A stretch of 64,000 nucleotides of DNA, taken from Lactuca virosa. Lineage: Eukaryota > Streptophyta > Magnoliopsida > Asterales > Asteraceae. The notes beneath the pieces were generated by a model. That model worked only from the letters and a program-made list of their open reading frames with translations. It did no database searches and was not told the DNA's origin. The stretch is taken from positions 214,675,549-214,739,548 of the forward strand of contig CAKMRJ010005745.1 in assembly GCA_928212115.1 (NCBI GenBank). The letters are read 5' to 3'. Positions 35,408 to 47,341 of the stretch are shown piece after piece (within the stretch, counting starts at the first letter, position 1; every line of letters starts with the position of its first letter). The position numbers and the translations under genes are program-made.

Positions 35408-38400
35408 GTCTCCCACTTGGATAAGTCTAATAACTATTTTGCAAGTACAACTTCAGAACCTGATTAGCAATTGTAGCTTTCAAAAGTCGTTGTCAACTCT
35501 GATCTTATCAGTAATGCGTCCTTTAGATAAGGGATCATATATTCCTCCATTCTAGATATCGAATAGACATGGGACATGGATTATAATCATTCTCTCCGTC
35601 TATGTGTTGTTTCCCGATTTCTGATTTATGACGACTGACAACAGACTACAATTAAACACATCAACTTAGTCCAGGCTTGGCCAAGCACTTTATGGTGTCA
35701 TCACTAAATCATCGAGGGGGCCACAAATATCGCTTTTATCCCTCTTAGGGTAAAAGGAACAGATAAACTTTGACTCAAATGTTCGCTTGTACATACTCAT
35801 CAAATCACACACAACAATATGTTTTATAACACCAAGTTACTGGTACGTTTACATATGTCAATGTGCAACCGACTTGCAAACTACAACTCACACATCTCCG
35901 TTTCAAGAATATAAGATATTATCGTCTCACTAATCACTCGTGATAATATCCATGAAGGGATTCAAGTGAGCGTGGGTTTAATCTAATACTCAAATCTTAT
36001 TTCAGGAGTACTCATGAACACTACAGCAGACTTTTGCTATGTTGAAATGCTTTAGACAATCTACAATTGGATTCATGACAGTCTAGCTTCAATACCTACT
36101 TCCAAAGTATTTATTGACCGTGGATGGTTTGAATAATCATATTATTCGATAAGTCAAAACATGCAAAGTGAAACACAAGAACAATACTAATCCTATATGG
36201 CCCAAAACTTTTGAGTATAAATAAAACACCTTTATTTAATCACCATATTGATTACTCATTATTCATTGTATAATGTTTCGGATAATCAACTTATTACTTG
36301 AATTATAACAACAATTGTCCCATGCTCCAAGCATGCACACTATGTTTACTTATGGTTCATACTTTGTGAAACATATCAATTAAACACATTTCCAATGATA
36401 CTCATTTCACAACTCCTAATCCTTGTCATAAGTGCAAGAATACCAAATTCTTGCCACTATTGGAATATGTTAGATTCTAACATTTTATGCAACGATCCTT
36501 TAGTAATGTCACAGCACTAAAGCCACCAAGACTTTTCCAATGATATTACAAAGTGCTCTATTGGAGATTGTTACAAGGAAATTCCATAGATGTGAAGTCT
36601 CACATTCAAAGTACAGTCCTTTGAACACCCTTCTTGCATAAAAGTTCCTAATCTAGACATAGATTCTTGATATCCAGCTCCCAATATGGAAACATTTCCA
36701 TATCTGCCATACGACAATTCATTATTAATAGAATCATATCTAATCATAATAATGTCATTATGGTCCATTCGTTACTATACTTCCAACTGCCCACAAGTGA
36801 CCAATCCTTGGTGAAACTTAGATTGTCCTTGACAGTTGTTTAATTATTTTAGTCATATCCGGTTCTGGTCCTTTTCCCTCTTAATGCCCTTGGCATTTGG
36901 AAAATTTAGAACGATCGAATATTACATCATATGCAATCGATCATTTATCCGAAGCGTATGGGATACGATACATAATGGAAACGTGATACTTTACCAGTCT
37001 CTTGCCATAATATTGTCATATATACAATTCCCTTATGTTGAATCTTTTCAACATAACATTTATATATGTCCTTTGACTAAATTTGATTAATATTTCTCGA
37101 TCTAAGCTTTTAGATTTGAAATAAAGTATAATATTCTCTCCCTTAATTATAGCAAAACAACCTATCAACTTCTGCGACTTTGCGAATTGAAACTTTTGTT
37201 TTCTATAAGTAACATTGCTAACTCGCAACATAATAATCATGTTCCCACTAACATGATAATTATGTTATTACCAGCATAACACTTATGCTCCCATTAGGTT
37301 TGACATGTACTAGAAAACAGCTGGACTTCTAGAAATCAATACTTATTGACTTACCTACCAAAGTTCATATTTCTTATACGTGATGCATCGATAAGACTTT
37401 ATCTAAGCTCATAAACCTTTAATTAGAAAGCTCATATGTGTGTCTAAATAATTTCAGAACTTATAAAAATAAGTCTTAATTGTTCAAACTAATTGTCAAA
37501 TCTCACAATTCGAACTATGAAGAGGGATGTCGTAATCATAATCGAATTTGAGAATGCAATTTACACAATCGCTATCTCCTTAAAATTTTGCTAGTGAAAG
37601 CTTTTCCTCACAATCATTTTCATGAAGCGGAGAGAAACCTTACCACTTAGATTTTATGGTGTATGTGTTCCTATCCATGTGAATTTGTCATAATCATAAG
37701 ACAATGTTTGTGACAAATCCAAACTCATATGGGCTGAACTTGTTCAATCTTAATTTCTTGCCACCTAGTAGCACAAGGTCCTACCATTGCTTCCAAGTTG
37801 TTCAACAGCTCACCCATACCGATCAATGTACTTTCATTGATCAATGTGCTTTACTCTATATGCAGTCAAATGAAAACTCATAGAACTCACATGCATAGCT
37901 GACTTAACTGGAATGGAACAGAAACAAGAATATGTTAAAGCGATAGGTTTACACTTGATTAGTTCTTGAAATCCTTTTCAAGATCTTTAAGACTTCCACT
38001 AACCTCTTGACATATAAGATTCTCTTGTCAATGAACATTCATTGACAAACAAATATTCAAGAGTTAGTGCGGATTCTTATCAAGACAACACACAATTGGT
38101 CTTAGTTGGTCTTTGTCTTATCCAAGACATCACAACTTACCAATTTTTAAAATGTGCAAGAGCGAGAAAAATTTCTACTCTACATTTTGTGATGTGTTAC
38201 TTACTTAATACATGTCACTCAATACACAATCTTGGAGTATAACTCTAAGACTTGACCTTTTGGAACAAAGTATGATTCACTTTTTGATTTAACCATTTCA
38301 ACAATTCCCGATTCCTCTTCTTAGCCATACTAGTGCACTAAGATTTACTTAGAGGATCAATTGTGATATGGTTTCATAATCAATGAGACGATCATAAAAC

Positions 38401-39200
38401 ATGATACTAAAGTACTCTCCCATCTTTTCAAATTGGAAAAACTTTTATCTTTCTGCACAATTGATTCTTCTTATTCGTTCTGCCATTCATTGAAACTTTT
38501 CCAATGATTCAGAATAATACTTAATCTTTTAAGCATAACCACATTTACTAAATTTTTAGCAAATCATGACGAATAGTCTTATCGTTCTTTGTGGTGGATC
38601 TGACAAGTGCAGAACATTATGTACTAGATCATTTAGTCCTTCACTTGACTCTCATGCTTGTGAGAATAAGGAGTTAGTCTTAATTTTCCAAAGTACCAAG
38701 ATTTTCATACATCACATGACTCAAATCATATGATTCCAAGCTTCTGTCCAATTGAAACTTGGGCGATGGGAATCTTTCCTTACTTAGAAAATTACGACAC
38801 TACCACAAATAACATAACTGAGAATCACATCCACTATTATTTCTTATAATAGAAACATACAAACATCAATTTTCAAAAATAACATTGCAAGGAGATATAA
38901 ATAAGACAAAATCAAAATTTATTTTATTTATAAAAGGTGCGGAAAAACTTGTCCTTACAACGCAATTACAAATGAAAACTATGTTACTAAACATTTCTAA
39001 GCAATCTATTCTAACTCTTAAACAACAGCTCAAAAATCCAATCATCGAACCATGCGATTGAAATCCATTTCTTCGCGATCAGACTCAACATAATTTTCCT
39101 TTAAGTTTCCTTTCCTTTCTTTGATCCTATAAAACATCAAAATGCAATCTTATCACATCATGTATTAAGAATCTACAAAAAGAAACTTACTAGAGTTGGA
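35408..39200 (-). other. Non-coding interior of element 1
   Basis: About 3.8 kb with no recognisable pol domain. The first 700 bases resemble the 3' untranslated interior of element 2 (CACTTGGATAAGTC, TTTCCCGATTTCTGATTT). The rest is AT-rich with no homology I can name. Either pol decayed beyond recognition or it was replaced by filler, as in gag-only (TR-GAG-type) elements. Confidence 0.55.
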
Positions 39201-39239
39201 TAATGGATTTTAACCGAAGCAGAGTCATACATCTTGACT

Positions 39240-39937
39240 CTCCCATCCTCGCGATCTTTCAGGTAAATATGGCAGCTTCACATCCAATGCCCATTCTCTT
39301 GGCAGTAGAAACAAATAAAATCTTTTGGAACAGCACATGGGACAATCTCATATTCAACATTTCTCTTTACCATCCGGTCAAACGGTTTGACCTTGGCCGA
39401 TCCCTTTCCATTGGGAAGAGAAGACTTTTCTGGACTTCCAATGTTTCCATTGTCAATGTCCATGGAAGTTTAGGAGGTTGATCTACCAGACAAATTTGCT
39501 TGACCAGTGCGCCAAATCATTGCTGATTCAGCAGCAATAAGCAAATAAGTCAAATCAATGAGGGTCATGTCATGGTCCATCATATAGTACTCTTTAATGA
39601 ACTCACTATATGAGTCAGGAAGTGATTGAAAAACCCAGTCAACAACCAACTTCCTTGAGACTTCGACACCCAACATTCCCAATCTATCAATATGCAACTT
39701 CATATCCAATACATGAGCACATACAAACTTTCCATCTTCGTGTTTGTTTTCCAATAGGGCATGAGTGACTTTGAACTTTTCAAGTCTTCGAACACGTGGG
39801 CTAGGGAGAATTACTGGAGGAGGTGGAGGAAGTGAATCATAATTTCCATTTGCACAATCCAATCGTGGAACATCATCTTCATGAGGAAAACTTTTTCCAA
39901 AGGATTCAGGAAGACCATACTTGTTAGAATTTGACAT
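39240..39937 (-). pseudogene. gag of element 1 (UBN2-type) with zinc knuckle
   Basis: ATG at 39937 opens MSNSNKYGLPES, then a UBN2-like helical gag segment (DMKLHIDRLGMLGVEVSRKL, VVDWVFQSLPDSYSEFI). An in-frame TAA at 39470-39472 interrupts it. The same frame continues to a CCHC knuckle CFYCQENGHWM, with a second stop (TGA where CGA is likely) just before its last Cys. Gag normally forms the virus-like particle; this copy is broken twice. Confidence 0.8.
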
Positions 39938-41304
39938 CTACAAAACGGGAGAAGTTCAAGTTAGTTGATTCAATCCTTAATATAACACCCAAATGAAATA
40001 TTAAGGCTAGGATCCAACACAATATTCTACAATTAGGAAGAGGGATGTCGTAATCCAATTGCAGAATATTTGAAGGTAGGTAAATGACGATTTACCAATT
40101 TCCACCACGAAAAACGAAAAACGAAAATTAGGTTTTAAATGAATTGAAACTCCTAGATCTTTTGAGATTCATTGAACTTTTCAATGGCATGTTAAATCTC
40201 GAATATGCCCTTCAAGTTTGTGACTGGGATGCCGAGGATCACAAACAAGGTGTGGATAACCATGCAAATTAGCTTGGTACTCTCGAAGGTGTATATCATC
40301 TAATCAATGTGGCGGTTAGCCACACACGATCCATTGATCTATGATAATCTACGAGCTACCCATTGCCATCCTTCATTGGGTCCCATATTAGTGTGCCGGT
40401 TAACCACACACGCTCCACTAACGACCAGCAAGGTGCAATGTGCAATTTCATGGATTAGCACCAACTCCACATTTTTCCTAAAGTAACTAAGATTTGGGAA
40501 TTTATAAACGTGTTTAGTTACTTCGTATTTCATTATACGTATAATGGAAGGTTGTGTCCAATCCTACCCGTTCGGCTAACGACCCTACACTAGTCAAGGG
40601 TGCGGTGGGTAAGAGTGGATACCCAATGGCGGTCAATTTACAGGCCGCTTCCTTAAACACCCCTTATAGACCAGCTTCGTGAATGAGGCCTACTAACGGT
40701 AATTCTGACATTTACTTATACATATATAATATTAAACTTTTAATTCTATATAGTATAAGGGTGTATTTTACACTTTTAAAATACTATGTGGTTCAATCTA
40801 TTAATAAATTAGACTTTTAATTTGATTAACTTAAACCATATAATTATGGATTTATTAATTATCTCTTTTAATTAAACACTTAATTAATTTAATAAAACCA
40901 TAAGGGTGTAATTTGAACTTTTCAAAAGTACTAGGGTTTTAGAATTCAATATTTCAAAATTAATACCTTTTACTTAAATTTTAAATTCCAAAACTTGAGG
41001 ACAAGTTTTGAAACCTTTCAAAACATTAGGGTTTAACTATTTAAATTTCAAAAACTAAACTTTTAAGTTCAAATTTAAACTATAAAACCTAAAGGGTGTA
41101 ATTTGAAACTTTTCAAACTTACTAGGTCAAATATTTGACTCATAATAATCCTATATTATCCATATTTAACCAAATCCATTAATTCTGATAAGGATAATCA
41201 TTCCAAACATAAAAAATCGATTTTAGGCAATAAAAATGAGTTTTGGTAATTATCCTTAACAAAATCTGCTCAAAAAATCGAAAATCCCGGCAACAGCACA
41301 CTGG

Positions 41305-41354
41305 ACTCGCCGAGTTCAAGCAACTCGCCGAGTCCACTGATGGACTCGTCGAGT
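41305..41354. repeat. Three ACTCGNCGAGT palindromes in the element 1 leader
   Basis: Copies at 41305-41315, 41323-41333 (both ACTCGCCGAGT) and 41344-41354 (ACTCGTCGAGT). They lie between the 5' LTR/primer site and gag, about 100 bases from the LTR. Element 2 has four at the same place. Confidence 0.9.
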
Positions 41355-41449
41355 CAGCTTCGCAGATGGTAAAAAATTGATTTTGTGATCTTTTGGCAGT
41401 TCACTTTTGCATCTATTGAATTAGAAAAACAACCTGGCTCTGATACCAC

Positions 41450-42259
41450 TGATGGGTTATGAGCATAACATCATTCCTATGGTGTACGTGCAACCCTAAT
41501 TGCTTTGATCTAGGTTTTCTACTATGAACACAACAACATTGAATACCAAAGCAATGATCCTAAGAACTAGCATATAACAATCAAATTGACATATAAACTA
41601 GGGTTTAGATCTTACCTTTCTTGTTATGTAGTAATAAAAAGTTCTCCATAAATATCTTTGACCTTTGAAAGCTTAGTGCCTCAAATGTTGCACCTTTAAT
41701 GGAGTCACAAACACCACTAACAACAAGATGACTTTAGGAGAGGGAGGAGGAGGCACAAAATTCGTCCAAGGGTTCTCTTAGAAGGTTAGGGACGAATGTG
41801 GTGGCCTAGAGGGTTCCTTTTATAGTTAGGCTTCTAGGGTTATCAACTTGGAAACCCTAATCTAGTTGCTTAGTCCTTAAGCAGCCCAATGGATCCTTCC
41901 AGAAGGCCCTTGGACGATTTCTATATGGACTCTCATATAGAATTCGTCCATTGCATCCTTATGGATCCTAAGCCCAACTTTGTAACTATCTTATAATTAC
42001 AGTATCAGTCCCCTTTATTTAAATAATCTCTTTTGACCACAAAATTAATTTTAATTAATTCTTGATCAATATTAATTAAACAATATGATTTCTCTTTTAA
42101 TATATTATTCACATAATATATTAATAAATCATAATTAATCCTCTTTCTCCTTAATTCATCCTATCAGTTGATATGGTGAAGGCAACCCAAAAGGACCATG
42201 TTCATAATCGGGTCAAGTACATACCAAAATAGTTATGGGCTTAGACACCTAATCCAACA
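41450..42259 (-). repeat. 5' LTR of element 1
   Basis: Right copy, next to the complement of TGGTATCAGAGC (about 41438-41449), so the 5' LTR for minus-strand transcription. Confidence 0.9.
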
Positions 42260-43639
42260 CATATATGATTAATCATATATGATTATACATTACGGTATCT
42301 GATAATTCATATTCTTACAATACTTAATCATATATGATTATACAGTATGATATCTAATATTTGATATTATTAGAATACTTAATCATATATGATTATATAG
42401 TTTTATTTTTATTATACCTTTGCTTGTAGTTTTTTCATTATGTTCCATATGCATAGTCTGTGTCTTGAATTTGGTAAGACAGATTCCACTGCTTGTTTTA
42501 TTGCTGGATCTTGATCAGTTAGAACAATTTTTGGTGCTTTCCCTTCATGAGCTCTAAGAAAAGCTTTAATTAGCCATTCATACGACTCAATTGTCTCTCT
42601 ACTCAGCAACCTAGCGCCAACAGTAACTAATTTCTTGTGGTGGTCTACTGCTGTGAATGGAACAAATACCATTTTATACCTATATAAAGAAAAGGTGTTT
42701 AGTACAATCATTTTATTTTAATCATAAATGTATAAATTATGTAAAACATATACATTAACTTACTTGTTTGTTCTTAAAGTTGCAATAAAAGATATAACTT
42801 CTCCAAACTCTGCATAAAAAGCCTTTTTTCTTCCATCTGCCCAAAACATAGCAGCCAACATATCTCCATCACGAAGGAACTCAAATGAATAATTTGGGTA
42901 ATGATCTCTACGATCATTCATTTTGTTTATCATTATTTGAGCATCCTTGTAACATAAGATTCTATTTACTCCTCTCCTCAAGTTTTTGTAGTCTGTTACC
43001 TTTGCCCTTACATATTCATATCCTCCTTTTCAAAATTGCTCATATTTTGTGAGCCATTGTTGGACCAATTTTAGCTTTTGATGCACGTACTACAAACTCT
43101 TTTTCAGAATATGACATCTTTCTTTCCTTTTTTTGTATAAGGTCTTTCCTCAATACTTTCCAGTGGGTGGTTGTGCAATTCAAAGAATTTCTTAACTTTG
43201 TAATCTGTTGTTCCATAAACATTTTCAAATATAATCTTTCCTTTACACCCAGTAATTATCTTGTTTGAATTTGGTTTCCTCTTGATAGAACTTGTAGCCA
43301 ACGTATCACAAGGTTTTGGTTTATCCTTGCCACCCCTATTGCATATAACATATTTTTCTTTTATTATTTGGCTATTGTATTTTGATTGGCTACTAAGTCT
43401 TGTTTGAAAACCTGCCATTTCTGCCTAATCAGTATACATTTTTATTGCCAAAATTTAGTGATTTGAAAACGCTGTTTACAACTGGTACAAATTCAGTAGG
43501 GATATCTGGTTTATATTCAGATTCTTCAGTTATGTTACTGCAATATGATTCATTTGTTGAATTGGAACTTTCATATGATAAAAGAAGAGAATGTCAAATA
43601 TGTTATTATATAATTTTATGCTGTAATAATCATGTGTGA

Positions 43640-44300
43640 TTAACAATATATATTTATATAGTGTAATATATTATTCATTATATTTTAGTATGAAAAATCA
43701 TATATGATTATAGATATTAATATATTATTAGATGTTAAATCATATGTGTTTGTTCATTGTCTTATATGATTAATCATATATTGTACTGTGTAATCACAAA
43801 TGATTATACATATTAATTTATAGGTAATCATACTTGATATGTTTAATCATCTATGATTAATCATATGTATTTGTAGTTTGTAATATATGATTAATCATAT
43901 TTTATGATGTATAATCATATATGATTATTCATCCTGATATAAGATTAATATATATTTCAATTTGAAAACATATATGATAAATCAGAATTACAAACTATAA
44001 ATACATATGATTAATCATACATATGAATAATCATATATGATTATTCATGCTAATATAATCATATTTTTTTTGTACAATGTCTTATATGATTAATCACATA
44101 TTATACTGTATAATCATATATGATTATACTATTTAATATATAATTAATCATATATTTAGATCTATTAACACATATGATAAATCATATGTTTTTTTAAATT
44201 GTTATATACAATTAATCAAATGTTAGTATGTATAATCGTATATGATTATACATCGTAACATATAATTAATCGTAATTTATACTGTATAATAAAAAAATCA
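43640..44300. repeat. Palindromic AATCATATATGATT array (right part)
   Basis: Further copies of the palindrome and near variants (AATCACATAT, AATCGTATATGATT) in the intron between the first exon and the FAR1 DNA-binding domain of the transposase pseudogene. Confidence 0.85.
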
Positions 44301-44498
44301 GAATGAAGTGTAGAAATTGTAATGTAATATGTAGTATTAAAACAAATTATTTGTACCTTCAATACGAATCGTATTTTGAAGTTGTTCAGAAGTTAAAGAA
44401 ATTGAATCGATTTGTTCGTTGTTACGAGATGAATTTATTTCAGGTACAATAGTATCAGTTGCGATCGACTCGTCAATTTCTTTTGAATTCGACATCAT

Positions 44499-44864
44499 TT
44501 ATGAAAATTGATTTTGATTCAATTTTCAAATGCTATCTTGAATTGCGTTGATGAATGCGATGTGCTTGTTTCTTCGATTTAAGGATTATGTCTCGTATTT
44601 ATGAAGATATGAACTGATGCTCTGTTTCGATCATTTTTTTCGATTTGAAGATTGCGATTAATTTGATAACAGATTCAGTAAAAATAGGAACTTTATGATG
44701 ATATTGAATGATTTTTGAAGATTGAATGATACGATTAGGTGATTGATACTGAGAATCGATGATTTAGCGATAAAGGAAGGTGTCCGCTTTCTAAACATTA
44801 AGTTGAAATTTACTGTTATACCCCTGCATCATTTAATAGTTGACGGAAGTTGAGGTTAAGTTCC
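44499..44864. other. Upstream flank of the FAR1-type gene
   Basis: AT-rich leader/promoter sequence of the pseudogene up to the start of the next LTR element. The outer terminal repeat of the presumed MULE was not recognised here. Confidence 0.4.
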
Positions 44865-47341
44865 TGTAACGACCCAAAAATCAGGGGTAAATTTTTCATT
44901 TTTCATATAACCCACACATGAATATCATTTATTCCAATCATTCCAAAACATTGTTAATGAAAAACATTTATCAGAGTTCATCCCAAAATCATTCATTGCG
45001 GAAAACATGGGTGTGTGCGCTGCGATCAAGCTGAGCCCTTCCTTTCCAAAACAAAGATACCTGAAACCATAAACAAAAATGTAAGCACGAAGCTTAGTGA
45101 GTTCCCCAGAGCATACCCTATATAATCCACATAATCACATAATCCATACCAGCTGTAACAGCTAGATAAACCTTATCAATCACACAAGCCATGCATACAA
45201 ACATATAAGGATGCCCTGGAAACCCTCCAGGGTCTTACTCCGGGTGCCATGGGAACCCCCACATGGTCTTAGCCCACTGTCATACCAACCATACATATAA
45301 GGATGCCCTGGAAACCCTCCAGGGTCTTACTCCGGGTGCCACGGGAACCCCCACATGCTCTTAGCCCAATGCCATGGAAACCCTCACATGGTCTTGACTA
45401 AGGATGCCATGGAAACCCTCCAAGGTCTTACACCCTAGTGCCACGGGAACCCCCCCCCCCCCCCGAGGTCTTCCATGCAAGCATCACAAAGACAACTAGC
45501 ATATCACATACCACATAATCAACTAGCATACCACATAACATGAAATTAACTAGCATATCACATAATGCATAATGGGCCGACCTTGGTGCCTTAGACCCAT
45601 TGGTATGGTGAGGAGACTCACCTCGAATGCAGAAGCTTCCCGAAAGAAATCCTTAGCTGCTACCCTATCTACTTCCCATGCTATCAATACCAATCAATAT
45701 ACCCAATTAGCAATTGGGTCCCATAACATACTCCTTACTCCATGCATGGGGTAACATTACCATTCTACCCGTGGCCCAGTATGATCCAAAACTAAGGCCC
45801 AAACCAAAACAAAATCCCAACACAATAATGTCCATAAAACCATCAATGGCCCAATTTTCAAAATTGGGCCTGAACCTTTCTAATGGACCTTATTCTAAAG
45901 CCCAATATTCTCCTTAGTCAATAATCCTGACCCAATTGGCCCACGAAGGCCCACAACAACCTAATCCAAGAATTGGCCCAAACCGAGGCCCACAATGTGA
46001 AGTCCATTTCTATATTGGGCCACAAGGCCCAATAGGCCCAACTATTCCAATATTGGCCCAAGATACATTCAGGCCCAACAAACAGCAAGTCCAGGCCCAA
46101 AACCATTAGGGCCCAAAGGTCCGAAGTCCACTAAGGCCCAATTCCTCCTGAAAGCGTACGCCCAACGTACCTCTTCTGTACGCTTAGCGTACTAGGCAAA
46201 AGGGTTGTACGCGCAGCGTACTACATTGTACGCCCAACGTACAAACGACTGATGCACAAAATCCATTAAGTGCTTAATGCTTCAAACCAAGGGACCATAT
46301 TACAGATCTGAGCTCTACCTAACGTCTTAATCCATAAAGTCACTGACTTGGTGACTCATATGACCCACATGAACCCAAAATCAAAGTATAACAATCTACT
46401 TCCATGAAAATGACCATAACTCTTGCATGAATCCATTAAGGCCTCTAAGATGGCAACTTTCTGCCTTAGGGACTTAGTTAGCACCAAGGGTGGCAACCCT
46501 AAGCCTAAAAAGGGATTTGGAACCACAAAGCTCCATTCTTGGGACCAAAAAGATCCAAAAACTCAACATAATAGATCTAAGCATTCAATGGTCAAGTTCA
46601 GAACTTTATACCTTCATCAAGCTGAAAATGAGTCACAAAATCCAGATCCATAAGCTTCTTCTTGATCTCCATCTTTGCATCTAACTCCACCTTCTTGAAA
46701 ATGGGCCAAACACTCCAAAAATGGACTCCATAAGCTCAGAATGCCACCATGAATGGTATAAGATGATTTCTAGGGTTTAGAGGGGTGGAGGTTGAAGATA
46801 TTAGGGTTAGGTTATGAGATAAGGAGTTTAAATAGGGTCCAACACCCTAAAATAGGGTTCTAATCTGACTGGAGTACGCCCAGCGTACTCCGAGGGACAT
46901 TTGTGACCCTCCTGGTCAGTACGCACAGCGTACTACCTTCTTTGCTAGTACACCCCGCGTACACTTTGTGTACGCCCCGTGTACTCGGCTAAGCCTGAAA
47001 ACCACGAAACTTATGAAGGCCATAACTTCCTCGTTATAAGCCCGATTCCGACGATCCTTATATCCACGGAAAGGTAACGAGAAGCCCTAAACTTCTAACA
47101 ACTCAAACCTTTATTAAGACCTTCCGAACAAAAATCCATTTTCCACAAAAGCTCGAACTGCCACTTTACCAAAATACCCCTAGGCTCCTAAACACGAACC
47201 GAACACCCGGATCACTTCTAATACATCACCCGCACCCAAAAGGGCCTAGATCTTACTTTTCCCAAGAGCCATAATCCTTATAATGACCGACCTTCGAGCC
47301 ACAGCCTCAGACTAGGAGTCAATTCGGAACAGAGCGTTACA
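44865..47341 (-). repeat. 3' LTR of element 3 (complete)
   Basis: Full 2.48-kb LTR. It holds tandem GCCATGGAAACCCTCACATGG-like modules (45208-45478), a poly-C run (about 45450-45465), many GGCCCA words (45770-46140) and two clusters of GTACGCNNAGCGTAC palindromes (46156-46242 and 46874-46984). At 45777 it shows the uninterrupted GGCCCAGTATGATCC, which is the empty site for element 2. Confidence 0.88.
45208..45478. repeat. Tandem 45-100-bp modules in the element 3 LTR
   Basis: Repeated units of the form ATGCCNTGGAAACCCTCCAGGG with TCTTACTCCGGGTGCC. Each has a local inverted pair (CCTGG/CCAGG, CCATGG). The equivalent block in the other LTR is 51568-51830, with fewer C in the final run. Confidence 0.8.

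Larger units (their letters stand above)
34597..42259 (-). mobile_element. Copia-type gag-only LTR retrotransposon (element 1)
   Basis: Direct LTRs at 34597-35407 (811 bp) and 41450-42259 (810 bp) begin TGATGGGTTATGAGC and end CCTAATCCAACA as written. About 20 differences were counted by eye, so the insertion is fairly young. Next to the right LTR is the complement of a tRNA-iMet primer site (TGGTATCAGAGC). Next to the left LTR is a purine tract (complement of GTCTCCCACTT). Orientation is therefore minus, with the 5' LTR on the right. Only gag is recognisable inside (39.2-39.9 kb), with no integrase, RT or RNase H. Flanks are CATCT and CATAT, an imperfect 5-bp duplication. It interrupts the FAR1-type transposase pseudogene. 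Confidence 0.88.
32605..44498 (-). pseudogene. FAR1-type MULE transposase, split by a retrotransposon
   Basis: Minus-strand pieces in family order. 44357-44498: start, MMSNSKEIDESIATDT. About 43020-43620: FAR1 DNA-binding domain, including EMAGFQTRLSSQSKYNS and an HNHPL motif. 42412-42998: MULE transposase core, including FVPFTAVDHHKKLVTVGARL and VLTDQDPAIKQAV, followed by the HRLCIWNI stretch. About 33456-33900: RWFNDMFELRDKWIPAYF and TSRSESMNSFF. About 32870-33210: SWIM zinc finger, CTCEHFNRFGTLCRH. 32610-32700: zinc knuckle, CSGCGERAPHNLRTC. A stop (TAG) just before EMAGFQTR, other frame breaks, and a 7.7-kb copia-like insertion between the DDE core and the next exon make it non-functional. 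Without the insertion it would span only about 4.2 kb. Confidence 0.85.

Noticed and set aside
45572..46684. Short frames repeated at 51924 and 60685
   Set aside because: They are LTR sequence of element 3, present in both LTR copies, and not genes.
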